This document shows, piece by piece, positions 16,023 through 25,086 of a stretch of 64,000 nucleotides of DNA. The stretch is from Prevotella sp. UBA2754 (GTDB taxonomy: Bacteria; Bacteroidota; Bacteroidia; Bacteroidales; Bacteroidaceae), in NCBI GenBank assembly GCA_002353295.1, contig DEJG01000001.1, forward strand, positions 39,167 to 103,166, in the 5' to 3' direction. A program made the position numbers and the translations under genes. Position 1 is the stretch's first letter. Every line of letters starts with the position of its first letter. Below the pieces are notes generated by a model. That model was not told the origin of the DNA, did not search any database, and was given only the letters and a program-made list of their open reading frames with translations.

Positions 16023-17147
16023 ATGAGATTTACAGTATCAAGCACTGCGCTTAGCAGCAAACTTAACGCTCTTTCAAGAGTCATCAATAGCAAGAATTCC
16101 TTGCCTATCTTAGCCGATTTCCTATTCGACATTCAAGACAACGTGCTCCGTCTGACAGCATCAGACAGCGAGAATGTGATGAACACACAGATTGAATTGA
16201 CGGAAAGCGATGGTAACGCGCGTTTTGCTATTGGCAACCACGACCTGTTGGAAGCCGTGAAGGGTTTTTCAGAGCAACCCATCACCTTCGACGTCAATCT
16301 GCAGGATAACATCGCAAAAATCAGTTATCAGAATGGTATGTTCTCTCTGCCTATTGAGAATGCAGACGAATACCCCCAGCCCCAGAGTGTAAACGAAAAT
16401 ACCAATGTCATCAAGATTTCTAGTAATCTGCTAGCAGAGAATATCAACCGCTCATTGTTCGCTACGGCCCAGGACGAGCTTCGCCCCGTGATGAATGGTA
16501 TTTTCTTCGACCTCACCCCAGAATGTTTGGCCATTGTTGCTTCCGACGGTCATAAGTTGGTGCGCAATAAAATCTTGACAATTCACGGCGACAATCCTGC
16601 CTCATTCATTCTGCCTAAGAAGCCAGCCACCCTGCTGAAGAACCTGCTACAGAAGGATGGTGGCGACGTGGAGATTCGTTTCGACGAACGCAACGCACTT
16701 ATCAGTTTCGGTGATGGACAGATTATCTGTCGACTCATAGAAGGCCGATTCCCCAACTATAATTCGGTAGTGCCTCAGGGCAATCCCAACATTTTAACCA
16801 TCGACCGTCTGGGTTTGCTGGCAGCCCTTCGCCGCGTGCAGCCTTTCGCCAATGATTCGAGCAATTTGATTCGTTTCCACGTGGAGAACGGAACCCTGCA
16901 ACTCGATGCAGAGGACTTCGACTTCTCAAAGACAGCTACCGAGCGTATGGCATGCGACTATAACGGTCAGGCCATGAGCATTGGCTTCAAGGGCTCATCA
17001 TTTATCGAGATTCTGAGCAACTTCGATTGCCAGGAAGTCATCATCCAGCTGGCCGATCCCAGTCGTGCCGGACTCGTTCTGCCTTCAGAACAGCCTGAGA
17101 ATCAAGACGTGCTCATGCTGATGATGCCTATGCTCATTAATGATTAA
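16023..17147 (+). CDS. dnaN: DNA polymerase III beta subunit (sliding clamp)
   Basis: 374-aa processivity clamp, three similar domains forming a dimeric ring that holds polymerase on DNA. It starts MRFTVSSTALSSKL and ends with the clamp's hydrophobic tail VLMLMMPMLIND. The upstream in-frame ATG at 15972 lies within the promoter, so ATG 16023 is used. The typical dnaA-dnaN origin arrangement is absent: here dnaN leads a gene group with a DnaQ-like exonuclease, coaBC and recN, so this is not evidence for a replication origin. Confidence 0.96.
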   Translation: MRFTVSSTALSSKLNALSRVINSKNSLPILADFLFDIQDNVLRLTASDSENVMNTQIELTESDGNARFAIGNHDLLEAVKGFSEQPITFDVNLQDNIAKISYQNGMFSLPIENADEYPQPQSVNENTNVIKISSNLLAENINRSLFATAQDELRPVMNGIFFDLTPECLAIVASDGHKLVRNKILTIHGDNPASFILPKKPATLLKNLLQKDGGDVEIRFDERNALISFGDGQIICRLIEGRFPNYNSVVPQGNPNILTIDRLGLLAALRRVQPFANDSSNLIRFHVENGTLQLDAEDFDFSKTATERMACDYNGQAMSIGFKGSSFIEILSNFDCQEVIIQLADPSRAGLVLPSEQPENQDVLMLMMPMLIND

Positions 17148-17160
17148 TTTTTAGCGCATT

Positions 17161-18009
17161 ATGAAACTGAAATTACAAAAACCACTTGTAATATTCGATT
17201 TGGAGACCACGGGCCTTGACTTAGTCAAGGACCGTGTCATTCAAATATCCTATATCAAAGTATTCCCCAACGGACACGAAGACCGCGGCAACTATCTTAT
17301 CAACCCCGAAAAGCCTATCCCCGAAATGGTCGAGCAGTTGACGGGTATCACTAACGACGACGTAAAGGATAAACCCACCTTCAAGCAAATGGCTCATCAG
17401 CTGGAGCAGATTTTCATGGGAAGCGACATCGCAGGTTACAATTCCAACAATTACGATGTACCTCTGCTAGCCGAAGAATTCCTGCGTGCAGGCATCGACT
17501 TCGACTTCTCGAAGGCTCGTCTGATTGACGCCTGTGCCATATTCCGCAAGATGGAGCGCCGTAATCTGGCTGCTGCCTATAAGTTCTATTGTGGACGCAA
17601 GATGGAGGAAGACTTTACCGCCCACCGTGCCGATGAAGATACCGAGGCCACGTATCGCGTGCTACAGGGCCAGTTGGATATGTACACAGCTGAACGCCAA
17701 GAAGAAGCCGACCGCATCCTTGAGAACGACATGCAGTTTCTGGCTGACTTCTGCAAGATGAACAATAACGTTGACTTTGCCGGTCGTATCGTAATGGGCG
17801 AGATGAAAGACCGCGCAGGAAAGACCGTTGTCGACAAGGATGGAAATCCTGTGATGACTGAGCTCTTCAACTTCGGCAAATACAAGGGCGTACCCGTTGC
17901 TCAGGTATTATTCACCGATCCTGGCTACTACAGCTGGATCATGCAAGGCGACTTTACTAATAATACGAAACAAGTACTCACACGCATCTATCTGCGTGAG
18001 AAGAGATAA
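17161..18009 (+). CDS. DnaQ-like 3'-5' exonuclease with C-terminal FGKYKG module
   Basis: 282-aa DEDDh exonuclease. Exo I is FDLETTGLD (residues 13-21), Exo II GYNSNNYDVPLL, Exo III HRADEDTEAT with the HxAxxD pattern. After residue 190 a second small domain contains FNFGKYKGVPVAQVLF and PGYYSWIMQGDF, typical of the DUF3820-like module. It is encoded 13 bp after dnaN and could be the proofreading subunit or a repair exonuclease that works with the clamp. Which of the two cannot be settled here. Confidence 0.9.
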   Translation: MKLKLQKPLVIFDLETTGLDLVKDRVIQISYIKVFPNGHEDRGNYLINPEKPIPEMVEQLTGITNDDVKDKPTFKQMAHQLEQIFMGSDIAGYNSNNYDVPLLAEEFLRAGIDFDFSKARLIDACAIFRKMERRNLAAAYKFYCGRKMEEDFTAHRADEDTEATYRVLQGQLDMYTAERQEEADRILENDMQFLADFCKMNNNVDFAGRIVMGEMKDRAGKTVVDKDGNPVMTELFNFGKYKGVPVAQVLFTDPGYYSWIMQGDFTNNTKQVLTRIYLREKR

Positions 18010-18021
18010 ACAATATAGCGT

Positions 18022-19212
18022 ATGCTCAAAGGCAAAAAGATCGTTTTAGGTATTACAGGTTCGATAGCAGCCTACAAGGCTTGCTACATTATCCGCGGAC
18101 TCATCAAGGCAGGTGCCGAGGTGCAAGTGGTTATCACACCAGCAGGAAAGGAGTTTATCACCCCCATCACCCTATCTGCCCTGACACAGAAACCTGTCAT
18201 CAGCGACTTCTTCTCGCAGCGCGACGGTACTTGGCATTCGCATGTCGCCCTTGGCCTGTGGGCTGATGCCATGCTGATAGCCCCCTGCACAGCTTCTACG
18301 TTAGGCAAGATGGCCAATGGTGTGGCTGACAACATGCTGATTACGACCTACTTGTCGATGAAGGCGCCTGTGTTCCTTGCTCCTGCTATGGACCTGGATA
18401 TGTACCAGCACCCCACCACACAAGAGAATCTCCGCAAACTGCAGTCATTTGGCAATCAAGTCATTGAACCGCAAAGTGGGTTCCTCGCTTCTGGCTTGGA
18501 AGGTAAAGGACGTATGGAGGAACCCGAACGTATTGTGGAGTATCTGGACAACTATTTCGAGAAGAAGGATTTAGCGGGCAAGAAAATCATGATTACAGCC
18601 GGCCCTACATACGAAAAAATTGATCCTGTACGTTTTATCGGCAACTACAGCAGTGGTAAGATGGGCTTTGCCTTGGCCGAAGAATGTGCCCGCCGAGGGG
18701 CTGATGTAGAGCTAATAGCCGGTCCGGTGGCCCTGAAGACAAAACATCCCAACATCCATCGAACAGACGTGGAGAGTTGCCAAGAGATGTACGAGGCTGC
18801 TACGAAGGCTTTTGCTGGGAGCGATGCCGCCATCCTGTGTGCTGCCGTTGCCGACTTCCGTCCTGTTACGGTAGCCGACGAGAAGATTAAACGCGAGGAC
18901 GACGACCTCGTCGTCCGTCTGCAACCCACACACGATATTGCCGCCGAACTGGGTAGGATGAAACGTACAGAACAGCGGCTCATCGGCTTTGCCCTTGAGA
19001 CTAACGACGAACAGCAGAACGCCCAAGGTAAATTGGAGCGCAAGAATTTCGATTTCATCGTCTTGAACTCACTTCGCAATAAGGGCACCTGCTTTCAATC
19101 GGACGAGAACCAAATCAGCATTATCTCGCGCGACGGACAGCAGGACTACCCACGCAAACCGAAGAGCGAAGTGGCTCGCGATATCATCGACCAATTAGCA
19201 TGCCGCCTATGA
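18022..19212 (+). CDS. coaBC: Phosphopantothenoylcysteine decarboxylase/synthetase
   Basis: Bifunctional coenzyme A enzyme (396 aa). The N-terminal CoaC flavoprotein half has GSIAAYK, the active-site-associated His in WHSHVALG and PAMDLDMY; the CoaB half starts around 190 with KIMITAGPTYEKIDPVRFIGNYSSGKMG. It couples cysteine to phosphopantothenate using CTP and then decarboxylates the product. The stop overlaps the next ATG by 4 bp (ATGA), giving translational coupling. Confidence 0.96.
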   Translation: MLKGKKIVLGITGSIAAYKACYIIRGLIKAGAEVQVVITPAGKEFITPITLSALTQKPVISDFFSQRDGTWHSHVALGLWADAMLIAPCTASTLGKMANGVADNMLITTYLSMKAPVFLAPAMDLDMYQHPTTQENLRKLQSFGNQVIEPQSGFLASGLEGKGRMEEPERIVEYLDNYFEKKDLAGKKIMITAGPTYEKIDPVRFIGNYSSGKMGFALAEECARRGADVELIAGPVALKTKHPNIHRTDVESCQEMYEAATKAFAGSDAAILCAAVADFRPVTVADEKIKREDDDLVVRLQPTHDIAAELGRMKRTEQRLIGFALETNDEQQNAQGKLERKNFDFIVLNSLRNKGTCFQSDENQISIISRDGQQDYPRKPKSEVARDIIDQLACRL

Positions 19213-20108
19213 AACGCATTGTATGGCTCACCCTCGTATTACTCCTGAACATCAGTATGCAAGCGCAGGAACTGAATGCCAAGGTTACCATCAATCATGC
19301 CCAAATACAGGGTACGGATGCCAGTGTCTTCGAGACATTGCAACAAGCACTGGAGCAATTCCTTAATGAGCGCCAATGGACAGATTATCAGTTTCAAAAG
19401 AACGAGCGCATTACATGCAACTTCAATGTCACCGTCACCAAATACGACAAGTCTGCGAACCGCTTTGAGTGCACGGCTATGATACAGGCCAACCGGCCCG
19501 TCTACTACTCGACGTACACCACCACTTTATATAATAATAAAGACGATGATTTCCACTTTGACTATCAGCAGTACGACCAACTGAACTTCCAAGAGGACAT
19601 CATTGACAACCAGTTGACGGCGCTGTTTGCCTATTACGCCTACCTCATTATCGGGCTCGATCTCGACAGTTTCTCGCCTCTCGGTGGTACCGATGTGCTG
19701 CAACGCTGTCTGAATCTGGTGAACAATACGCAAAACCTCGGTTTCCCTGGATGGAAAGCCTTTGAAACCAGTCGCAACCGCTTTGCTATCATCAACGATT
19801 ATCTCGACGAGCCCATGCGCCCTTTGCGCCAGTTGCAGTACGACTACTACCGTACAGGACTCGACGAGATGAGCACCAATGCGGAGCGCGGACGCACCAA
19901 TATCACTACGGCCCTGCAAAACCTCAAGCAAGCCCACGAAAACAAGCCCCTGAGCCTGTTGCCACAGATATGGACCGACTATAAGCGTGACGAACTGGCC
20001 AATATCTACAAGGGCAAAGGCACGCAAAAGGAAAAACAGGAGGTGTACGACCTGCTCTTCAGTATCAATGCCTCGCAAAGTAATGCGTGGGATGAGATTA
20101 AGAGATGA
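19209..20108 (+). CDS. DUF4835 family secreted protein
   Basis: 299 aa with a signal peptide (MKRIVWLTLVLLLNISMQAQ) and a mature part conserved in Bacteroidota as DUF4835. Recognisable pieces are the RPVYYSTYTT region, FHFDYQQYDQLNF and the DSFSPLGG segment. The family is often encoded directly after coaBC, as here (ATGA overlap), and some members have been annotated as PorD of type IX secretion; I am not certain that name applies. The last codons (EIKR) are part of a period-7 repeat that continues into the gap. Confidence 0.85.
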   Translation: MKRIVWLTLVLLLNISMQAQELNAKVTINHAQIQGTDASVFETLQQALEQFLNERQWTDYQFQKNERITCNFNVTVTKYDKSANRFECTAMIQANRPVYYSTYTTTLYNNKDDDFHFDYQQYDQLNFQEDIIDNQLTALFAYYAYLIIGLDLDSFSPLGGTDVLQRCLNLVNNTQNLGFPGWKAFETSRNRFAIINDYLDEPMRPLRQLQYDYYRTGLDEMSTNAERGRTNITTALQNLKQAHENKPLSLLPQIWTDYKRDELANIYKGKGTQKEKQEVYDLLFSINASQSNAWDEIKR

Positions 20109-20129
20109 GGGGTAAGAGATAAGAGATTT
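20094..20129 (+). repeat. Heptad tandem repeat, DUF4835/recN junction
   Basis: GAGATTA plus one A (20094-20101), then GAGATGA (20102), GGGGTAA (20109), GAGATAA (20116) and GAGATTT (20123). The first unit encodes the C-terminal residues of the DUF4835 protein and the second carries its TGA stop. The repeat ends 8 bp before the recN ATG. Confidence 0.8.
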
Positions 20130-20137
20130 GAATCATT

Positions 20138-21802
20138 ATGTTGAAACAATTATACATTAAGAACTTTACCCTGATCGATGAGCTTGACATCGAGTTCCAC
20201 TCGGGTTTCTCCGTTATTACGGGCGAAACAGGAGCAGGTAAGAGCATTATCTTAGGGGCTATCGGACTGCTGCTGGGACAACGGGCTGACTCGAAAACGA
20301 TTAAACAGGGAGCCGACCGTTGCATCATCGAAGCCCACTTCGACTTGAGCCGCTATGACTTGCAACCGTTTTTTGACGATAACGATATCGACTACGATGC
20401 AAACGACTGCATCATACGCCGCGAACTAACAAGCGCAGGAAAGAGCCGTGCTTTCGTCAACGATATTCCCGTCAGTCTCGCCATACTCAAAGAATTGGGA
20501 GACATGCTAGTGGACGTGCACTCGCAGCACAAAAACCTACTCGTAGGCAAACAAGACTTCCAGTTGGAGGTCGTCGACACGCTGGCAGCCGATGACGAGG
20601 CTCTGAAGGTCTACCAGCAATCGTTCACTGCCTATCATGAGAAGCAACGCCAACTCGAACAGTTGCAGCAGGAGATAGAGCGCAACCGTCAGAATCAGGA
20701 TTTCCTGCAATTCCAATACAATGAACTTCTGCAAGCTCAACTTGTGGAAGGCGAACAGGAAGAACTTGAACAGACGCACGAAACAATGACTCATAGCGAG
20801 GATATCAAGACTGCACTCTATGAGGCACAAACACATTTGGATGCCGACGAACTTGGCATTCTACCGCAACTTCGCAAATCGATTTCAACGCTTGCCAATA
20901 TCACCCGCGTCTACCCCACTACTAGCGACTGGGTGGAACGATTGGAATCATGCCAGATAGAACTGAAAGACATCGCACAGGACGTCAGCGAACAGCTGGA
21001 GCACATTGATTTCGACCCACAAGAGTTGGAGCGCATCAGCGAACGGTTGGATCGTCTGTACGACCTCGAAAAAAAGTACCACGTTGAAAGCGTGACAGAA
21101 CTCATCCTGCAGCGCGAACAACTGAAGCAGCAATTGGCACAGATGGAGAATAGCGACGAGGCATTAGCTACTTTGAACGCAGAACTGTCAGCCCTCCAGT
21201 CGAAATGTCAGAAACAGGCAGATACTCTTTCGAAACTGCGCCAACAATCAGCCAAAATGATAGAACGCCAAATGACCGAGCGTCTTATACCACTGGGCAT
21301 GCCCCACGTGCGCTTCGAGGTGCATATCAGTCAGGGCGACTTGGGACGCAACGGACAAGACAACATCGCCTTCCTCTTCAGCGCCAACACATCGAGCCTC
21401 CTACAGCCTATCGCTCAGGTGGCATCGGGTGGCGAAATAGCCCGCGTCATGCTGGCTCTGAAGGCCATGATTAGCGGAGCCGTCAAACTGCCGACCATCA
21501 TCTTCGACGAGATTGATACAGGCGTCAGTGGAAAAATAGCCGAACGCATGGCCGATATCATGCGCGAAATGGGCGATCAAGACCGTCAAGTCATCTCCAT
21601 CACCCACCTGCCACAGATAGCCGCTTTGGGCACTACTCACTATCGGGTGAGTAAACAGGAGTCCAGTACGGGCACAACCAGTCGAATGCAAATGCTCACA
21701 CCCGAGGAGCGCATCCACGAGATTGCCCAGATGCTGAGCGGTAGTGATGTGACAGCGGCTGCTATCGAGAATGCAAAACAGCTTTTGAGAGTTGAGAGTT
21801 GA
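20138..21802 (+). CDS. recN: DNA repair protein RecN
   Basis: SMC-like ATPase of double-strand break repair (554 aa). Walker A GETGAGKS (about 30-37), two long coiled-coil arms in the middle rich in Gln/Glu, ABC signature ASGGEIARVMLALK and Walker B TIIFDEIDTGVSG near the end. Length is normal. The last five residues (LRVES) and the TGA stop are encoded by the GAGAGTT heptad repeat that fills the junction to the next gene, so the true ancestral C-terminus may have been slightly different. Confidence 0.96.
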   Translation: MLKQLYIKNFTLIDELDIEFHSGFSVITGETGAGKSIILGAIGLLLGQRADSKTIKQGADRCIIEAHFDLSRYDLQPFFDDNDIDYDANDCIIRRELTSAGKSRAFVNDIPVSLAILKELGDMLVDVHSQHKNLLVGKQDFQLEVVDTLAADDEALKVYQQSFTAYHEKQRQLEQLQQEIERNRQNQDFLQFQYNELLQAQLVEGEQEELEQTHETMTHSEDIKTALYEAQTHLDADELGILPQLRKSISTLANITRVYPTTSDWVERLESCQIELKDIAQDVSEQLEHIDFDPQELERISERLDRLYDLEKKYHVESVTELILQREQLKQQLAQMENSDEALATLNAELSALQSKCQKQADTLSKLRQQSAKMIERQMTERLIPLGMPHVRFEVHISQGDLGRNGQDNIAFLFSANTSSLLQPIAQVASGGEIARVMLALKAMISGAVKLPTIIFDEIDTGVSGKIAERMADIMREMGDQDRQVISITHLPQIAALGTTHYRVSKQESSTGTTSRMQMLTPEERIHEIAQMLSGSDVTAAAIENAKQLLRVES

Positions 21803-21828
21803 GAGTTGAAAATTGAAAATTGAAAATA
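21787..21828 (+). repeat. Heptad tandem repeat, recN/TPR-gene junction
   Basis: Six perfect-register 7-mers: GAGAGTT at 21787, 21794 and 21801, then GAAAATT at 21808 and 21815 and GAAAATA at 21822. The first two encode the end of RecN and the second/third boundary supplies its stop. The downstream ATG at 21837 follows 9 bp later. Confidence 0.9.
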
Positions 21829-21836
21829 AAACGATT

Positions 21837-23507
21837 ATGAAACGTATCTTAATATTATTCCAGTTCCTTTTGTTAACCTTACTTCCTATGTCTGCCCAAT
21901 CGTGGGCAGGTAAACAAGCTAAGTCGATGCTGACACTAAAGACATTTAATGCCGACGGTCAACTGTTAGCCAGCAGTACGGGATTCTTCGTCGGTAACGA
22001 CGGCGAGGCTGTCAGCACCTACGCTCCCTTCAAGGGAGCCCAGCGTGCCGTGGTAATCGATGCACAAGGCAAGGAATGGGCTATTCAGGAGATGATGGGT
22101 GCCAACGAGACATACGACGTAGCCAAGTTCAAGACTGCTGCCCGTAAGACACAAGGATTACCCGTAGCAGCCACAGCACACAAAGGCGAGAGCATCTGGC
22201 TTATGCCCTATACCGTCAATAAACAGCCTCAATGTGTAGCTGGTTCGGTGACGAGTGCCGAAACATTTATGGACCATTACCAGTACTACACCCTCGCCCT
22301 CAACATCGAGGAAAGTCAGGTCAGTAGCCCTATTCTCAATCAGGAAGGAGCTGTAGTGGGCATCGTGCAACCCTCTGCTGGTGGACAGCGGGGTGTGGCA
22401 TATGCCGTGAGTGCCCGTTTTGCCAACGAACTGAAAGTGACAGGACTCTCTATCAATGACCCCGTATTGCGCCAGACTTCCATTCCATTGGCTATGCCTG
22501 ACGATGCCAAGGATGCCTTGCTGACACTGTTTCTGGCTTCGTCGACACAGACCGAACAGCAGTACACACAACTCGTTGACCGCTTTATCCAAAAGTTTCC
22601 CGGCGAGGCCGACGGATATGTATACCGCGCTCGTCTACATGCTGCCAAAGCCAATTTTCAGTCGGCTGAAGACGATATGCAACAGGCCTTACGCGTAAAA
22701 GGCAACAGCGACGATGTACACTACCAATATGCTGACCTCATCTATCAGAAAGGCCTCTATCAGAGCGACAAACCCTTCGACGCATGGACACTCGACAAGG
22801 CCTATGCAGAATCGCAGGAGGCCTACCGACTGAACCCTATGCCTATCTACCTGCAACAACAGGCACAGATACGTTTTGCACAGGCTCAGTATGCTGAAGC
22901 CTACACTATCTACGAACAACTCACCCATACCGACCTACGCAGCGCCGATGTATTCTTTGCTGCTTCGCAATGTAAGGGCCGACTGGGCGAGACCGATGCT
23001 CAGATGGCTTTACTCGACAGCGCCGTTAACCAATTCACACGCCCTTATGTCAAGACTGCCGCCCCCTATCTGCTGGCTCGTGCACAGGCACTAACAGAGC
23101 AAGGCAAATACCGTCCTGCCGTCAGTGATTATAATGAATACGAACAACTGATGAGTGCCCAGCTGGCAGCCCCCTTCTACTACCAGCGTTCTGTGGCAGA
23201 GACGGGTGGCCACCTCTATCAGCAAGCCCTCAACGACCTCGACCGCGCCATCCAGATGGCTCCCACGGAACCCATGTATCGCGCCGAGAAAGCCTCGTTG
23301 CAAGTGCGTGTCGGTCAGCATAAACAGGCTATTGACACCGCCCAACAGCTCATCCAGTTGGCTCCCGACCAATCCGATGGCTACCTGTTTCTGGGACTGG
23401 CACAATGCCTTACCAATCAAAAGGCTGAAGGTGCTCGCAATCTGCAGAAAGCAAAAGAACTTGGCAATGACCAAGCTCAATCGCTGATAGATAAGTACGC
23501 AAAATAA
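21837..23507 (+). CDS. Degenerate trypsin-like domain plus TPR repeats
   Basis: 556 aa: signal peptide (about 1-20), a chymotrypsin-fold domain (about 25-200) and then a chain of TPR-like helical repeats to the end. The protease domain shows the expected layout (STGFFVGNDGEAVSTYAPF, YDVAKF, SSPILNQEGAVVGIVQP, GVAYAVS), but the catalytic His position reads as Tyr/Ala and the GDSGSP serine position aligns with Val (SQVSSP). It therefore looks like a pseudoprotease scaffold exported to the periplasm. Starting at ATG 21837 puts the signal peptide at the N-terminus; an earlier in-frame ATG at 21813 lies within the repeat. Confidence 0.8.
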   Translation: MKRILILFQFLLLTLLPMSAQSWAGKQAKSMLTLKTFNADGQLLASSTGFFVGNDGEAVSTYAPFKGAQRAVVIDAQGKEWAIQEMMGANETYDVAKFKTAARKTQGLPVAATAHKGESIWLMPYTVNKQPQCVAGSVTSAETFMDHYQYYTLALNIEESQVSSPILNQEGAVVGIVQPSAGGQRGVAYAVSARFANELKVTGLSINDPVLRQTSIPLAMPDDAKDALLTLFLASSTQTEQQYTQLVDRFIQKFPGEADGYVYRARLHAAKANFQSAEDDMQQALRVKGNSDDVHYQYADLIYQKGLYQSDKPFDAWTLDKAYAESQEAYRLNPMPIYLQQQAQIRFAQAQYAEAYTIYEQLTHTDLRSADVFFAASQCKGRLGETDAQMALLDSAVNQFTRPYVKTAAPYLLARAQALTEQGKYRPAVSDYNEYEQLMSAQLAAPFYYQRSVAETGGHLYQQALNDLDRAIQMAPTEPMYRAEKASLQVRVGQHKQAIDTAQQLIQLAPDQSDGYLFLGLAQCLTNQKAEGARNLQKAKELGNDQAQSLIDKYAK

Positions 23508-23760
23508 TGCACCCGCTGGAGAGTTATTTCTATAGCCCCAATAAATTAATAACAAATTCACTGAATTTGATCTATAATGTGTAGATTACTACCACAGTGT
23601 GGCTACCAGGCATCGAGCAGATGACCGTATTCCGACCTGCCGACCTGCTCGCTTTCCATGAAGAGGATACCTACATTGCTTCCCCACTCCGTTGGTGGCA
23701 GCACTGGTGGGTATGGCAGACAGGGAATGGTACGGCTGCAAAGGGAGAAACTACAAAAAA
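23508..23760. other. Gap between TPR gene and nqrF, possible gene remnant
   Basis: About 250 bp with no convincing gene. On the plus strand a stop-free stretch from 23585 encodes a Trp-rich peptide (PLRWWQHWWVWQ) and runs through a terminator into antisense nqrF. It has only GTG or internal ATG starts, no promoter and no recognised family. It may be a decayed gene end or chance. Confidence 0.35.
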
Positions 23761-23792
23761 AGAGAGACAGGTTGCTGGGAATCTGCCTCTCT
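23751..23792 (-). terminator. Terminator of the nqr operon
   Basis: AGAGAGACAG (23761-23770) pairs with CTGCCTCTCT (23783-23792), one mismatch. Reading the minus strand, the stem is followed by a run of seven T (23760-23754). It lies 23 bp past the nqrF stop and ends the operon. Confidence 0.8.
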
Positions 23793-23814
23793 TGTATAAT
23801 ATAAATAAAGATAA

Positions 23815-25080
23815 TTATCCGCCGAAGTTATCGTACATGATGCTCTCGGGCTCTACACCGAGCGAGTCGAGCATGGAGACTACGGCCTTCGACATAGGAC
23901 CGGGACCGCACATGTAGTACTCGATGTCCTCGGGAGCCTCGTGGTCCTTCAGATAGGTTTCGAGCATGACCTGATGGACGAAGCCCGGAGTGTATTTCAC
24001 ACCGGCAGCATCGGCTGCCGGGTCGGGACGGTCGAGAGCCAGATGGAAATGGAAGTTGGGATACTCCTTCTCCAAGCCCAGGAAGTCGTCGAGATAGAAC
24101 ACCTCGTTGAGGGCACGGGCACCGTAGAAATAGTGCATCTCGCGATCGGTGGTGTGGAGAGTCTTCGTCATGTGCATGATCTGAGCACGCAGTGGAGCCA
24201 TACCGGCACCGCCACCGACCCATATCATTTCCTTCTTCGTGTCGAAGTGTGGATGGAAGTCGCCGTAAGGACCCGACATGATGACCTTGTCGCCCGGTTT
24301 GAGCGAGAAGATGTATGACGAGGCAATACCCGGATTGACGTCCATGAAGCCGCTGCGGTCGGGCTTGAACGGAGGCGTAGCGATACGCACGGTGAGCATG
24401 AAGACATCGCCCTCGGCAGGATAGTTGGCCATGGAGTAGGCACGGATGGTGGGCTCGGGGTTCTTACACTTGAGGTCGAACATCTTGAACTTCTCCCATG
24501 CGGGCACGTACTCAGGCGTGATGAGGTCGCGATCGTAGTCGTTATAGTCGATGCAGTCGAATGCCGGTATCTTGATCTGAGCGTAGGAACCGGGGAGGAA
24601 GTCCATGTGGGCGCCGGCAGGCAGCTGCACTTTGAACTCCTTGATGAAGGTAGCCACGTTCTTGTTGGAGATGACGGTACACTCGTACTCCTTGACACCG
24701 AGAATGCTCTCATCGACATGAATCTTCAGGTCGCCCTTCACCTTGCACTGGCATCCCAGACGCCAGCCAGCCTTGATTTCCTTACGGCTGAAGTGAGGCT
24801 TCTCGGAATCGAGTATCTCGCCCCCACCCTCGAGCACCTGCACCTTACACTGTCCACAAGACGCCTTACCGCCGCAGGCAGAGGGCAGGAAAACACCGTT
24901 CTCATTGAGCGTTGACATGAGGGAATTGCCCTGAGCCACGGAGATGGTGCGGTCGCCATTAATCTCAATATTCACATTGCCGCTGGGCGAGAGATATTTC
25001 TTAGCCACGAGCAGCACAATCACCACGAGGATGATTAATGAAAGGAAAACTCCTATACTAATTGCTATAAACTGTCCCAT
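23815..25080 (-). CDS. nqrF: Na+-translocating NADH:quinone reductase subunit F
   Basis: Entry subunit for NADH (421 aa). One N-terminal membrane segment (about 5-27), a plant-type 2Fe-2S domain with cysteines in LPSACGGKASCGQCKV and RLGCQCKV, an FAD-binding region with RAYSMANYPAE, and the NADH-binding WVGGGAGMAPLRAQI. Electrons go from NADH through FAD and the iron-sulfur cluster to the flavins of the membrane subunits. It is the last gene of nqrABCDEF. Confidence 0.97.
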   Translation of the reverse strand: MGQFIAISIGVFLSLIILVVIVLLVAKKYLSPSGNVNIEINGDRTISVAQGNSLMSTLNENGVFLPSACGGKASCGQCKVQVLEGGGEILDSEKPHFSRKEIKAGWRLGCQCKVKGDLKIHVDESILGVKEYECTVISNKNVATFIKEFKVQLPAGAHMDFLPGSYAQIKIPAFDCIDYNDYDRDLITPEYVPAWEKFKMFDLKCKNPEPTIRAYSMANYPAEGDVFMLTVRIATPPFKPDRSGFMDVNPGIASSYIFSLKPGDKVIMSGPYGDFHPHFDTKKEMIWVGGGAGMAPLRAQIMHMTKTLHTTDREMHYFYGARALNEVFYLDDFLGLEKEYPNFHFHLALDRPDPAADAAGVKYTPGFVHQVMLETYLKDHEAPEDIEYYMCGPGPMSKAVVSMLDSLGVEPESIMYDNFGG

Positions 25081-25086
25081 AACTCA

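Noticed and set aside
16023..17147. Replication origin suggested by dnaN
   Set aside because: No dnaA gene, no cluster of DnaA boxes recognised; in this phylum dnaN is often away from the origin.
23597..23917. 106-codon frame starting with GTG between the TPR gene and nqrF
   Set aside because: It crosses the nqr terminator and ends antisense within nqrF, and lacks a promoter or a recognisable family; kept only as a possible remnant.
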